8,722 bases of DNA from Rhizobiaceae bacterium (GTDB lineage: Bacteria > Pseudomonadota > Alphaproteobacteria > Rhizobiales > Rhizobiaceae). Below the pieces are notes generated by a model. It saw only the letters and a list, made by a program, of their open reading frames with translations, did no database searches and was not told where the DNA came from. Location of the stretch: NCBI GenBank assembly GCA_014380965.1, contig JACMIV010000170.1, forward strand, positions 1-8,722, read 5' to 3'. Both the position numbers and the translations under genes were made by a program. Positions 6,750 to 8,722 of this stretch are shown piece after piece. Each line of letters starts with the position of its first letter. Position 1 is the first letter of the stretch.

Positions 6750-6771
6750 TCTGACGAAACGAGGACTTCTC

Positions 6772-7203
6772 ATGAATATCGGGGAAGCATCGCGGCGCTC
6801 GGGGCTGCCGCCGAAGACCATACGCTACTATGAGGAAGTCGGTCTCGTGACGCCCGCACGGGCCCAGAACGGCTACCGCGACTATCGCGACCGCGACGTC
6901 CACATGCTGCGTTTCCTCCAGCGCTCGCGCTCGCTCGGCTTCTCCATCGAGGAAGCGCGGCGCCTCCTAGCGCTCTACGCCGACGACAAGCGCCATTCCG
7001 AGGACGCTCGCTCCATGGCAGGCCGCCGCATGGCGGAGATCGACCGAAAGATCGAGGAGCTGAAGTCGCTGAAGCGCGCGCTCGCGATCCTCGCCGAGCA
7101 ATGCCCGGGCGACGACGGACCGGACTGCCCGATCCTCGACGAGATCGCCGGCGACGGCCCCGTTGCCGTCCGTACGGTGGAACGGAACGGAGCTCGGGCG
7201 TAG
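6772..7203 (+). CDS. cueR: CueR-type MerR-family copper(I)-responsive regulator
   Basis: A dimeric DNA-binding regulator that, in the CueR group, senses Cu(I), Ag(I) or Au(I) and activates efflux genes by re-shaping promoters with long spacers. The 143-residue product begins with the MerR winged helix-turn-helix (MNIGEASRRSGLPPKTIRYY, ending at about residue 75 with the second wing). The long dimerisation helix follows. The metal loop is C111 and C119 in CPGDDGPDC, seven residues apart, and S76 takes the place that is cysteine in zinc sensors of the ZntR type; these match S77, C112 and C120 of E. coli CueR shifted by one. Start ATG 6772 has GAGGA eight bases upstream. No copper ATPase, oxidase or chaperone gene is in the window, so its targets must lie elsewhere. 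Metal choice is inferred from these residues. Confidence 0.9.
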   Translation: MNIGEASRRSGLPPKTIRYYEEVGLVTPARAQNGYRDYRDRDVHMLRFLQRSRSLGFSIEEARRLLALYADDKRHSEDARSMAGRRMAEIDRKIEELKSLKRALAILAEQCPGDDGPDCPILDEIAGDGPVAVRTVERNGARA

Positions 7204-7233
7204 GACGCGGTGCCCCGATGACCCGGCGGATGA

Positions 7234-8722
<1,489 letters not shown>

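Noticed and set aside
6485..6771. Canonical CueR operator in the divergent region
   Set aside because: No pair of CCTTCC/GGAAGG type half-sites with the usual short spacing was found; only the looser dyad at 6610-6636.

Overview
The window looks like ordinary chromosomal DNA from a GC-rich alphaproteobacterium, most likely of the Hyphomicrobiales (Rhizobiales). The pointers are the trpF-trpB order, an MmcB-family nuclease (a family typical of Alphaproteobacteria), a CueR-type regulator and the style of DnaK. No mobile element, CRISPR array, tRNA or rRNA was found. The assignment to an order is inference from gene content; the genus cannot be read from this sequence.

Layout. 1-1621, minus strand: a tryptophan block read right to left as an unannotated 55-codon ORF, then trpF, then trpB (cut by the left edge). 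Each junction is a 4-base GTGA stop/start overlap. 1622-1685 is a short divergent promoter region with a possible PhoB site. 1686-2945, plus: an exported, cysteine-rich glycerophosphodiester phosphodiesterase. It converges on a minus-strand Tad-like von Willebrand A protein (3018-4661), with a hairpin terminator between them. 4662-4867 is a divergent promoter region with a 7-bp dyad. 4868-5560, plus: a seven-helix alkaline-ceramidase-family hydrolase. 5581-5616 is a strong terminator serving the next minus-strand gene, an L,D-transpeptidase lipoprotein (5690-6484). 6485-6771 is another divergent region. 6772-7203, plus: a CueR-like copper sensor. 7358-7846, plus: mmcB, with a near-match LexA box and a probable leaderless start. 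7847-8031 is a structured dnaK leader and promoter. From 8032, plus: the first 230 codons of dnaK, cut by the right edge.

The genes do not form one pathway. Three encode exported or membrane-surface proteins (phosphodiesterase, VWA protein, L,D-transpeptidase) and a fourth an integral membrane lipid hydrolase. The rest are tryptophan synthesis, copper sensing, DNA repair and protein folding. I see no convincing new multi-gene system. The observations most worth checking are the small ORF coupled to trpF, the poly-aspartate loop in the VWA protein, the LexA-like box with a leaderless start at mmcB, the possible PHO box before the phosphodiesterase, and the hairpin plus T-tract in the dnaK leader.
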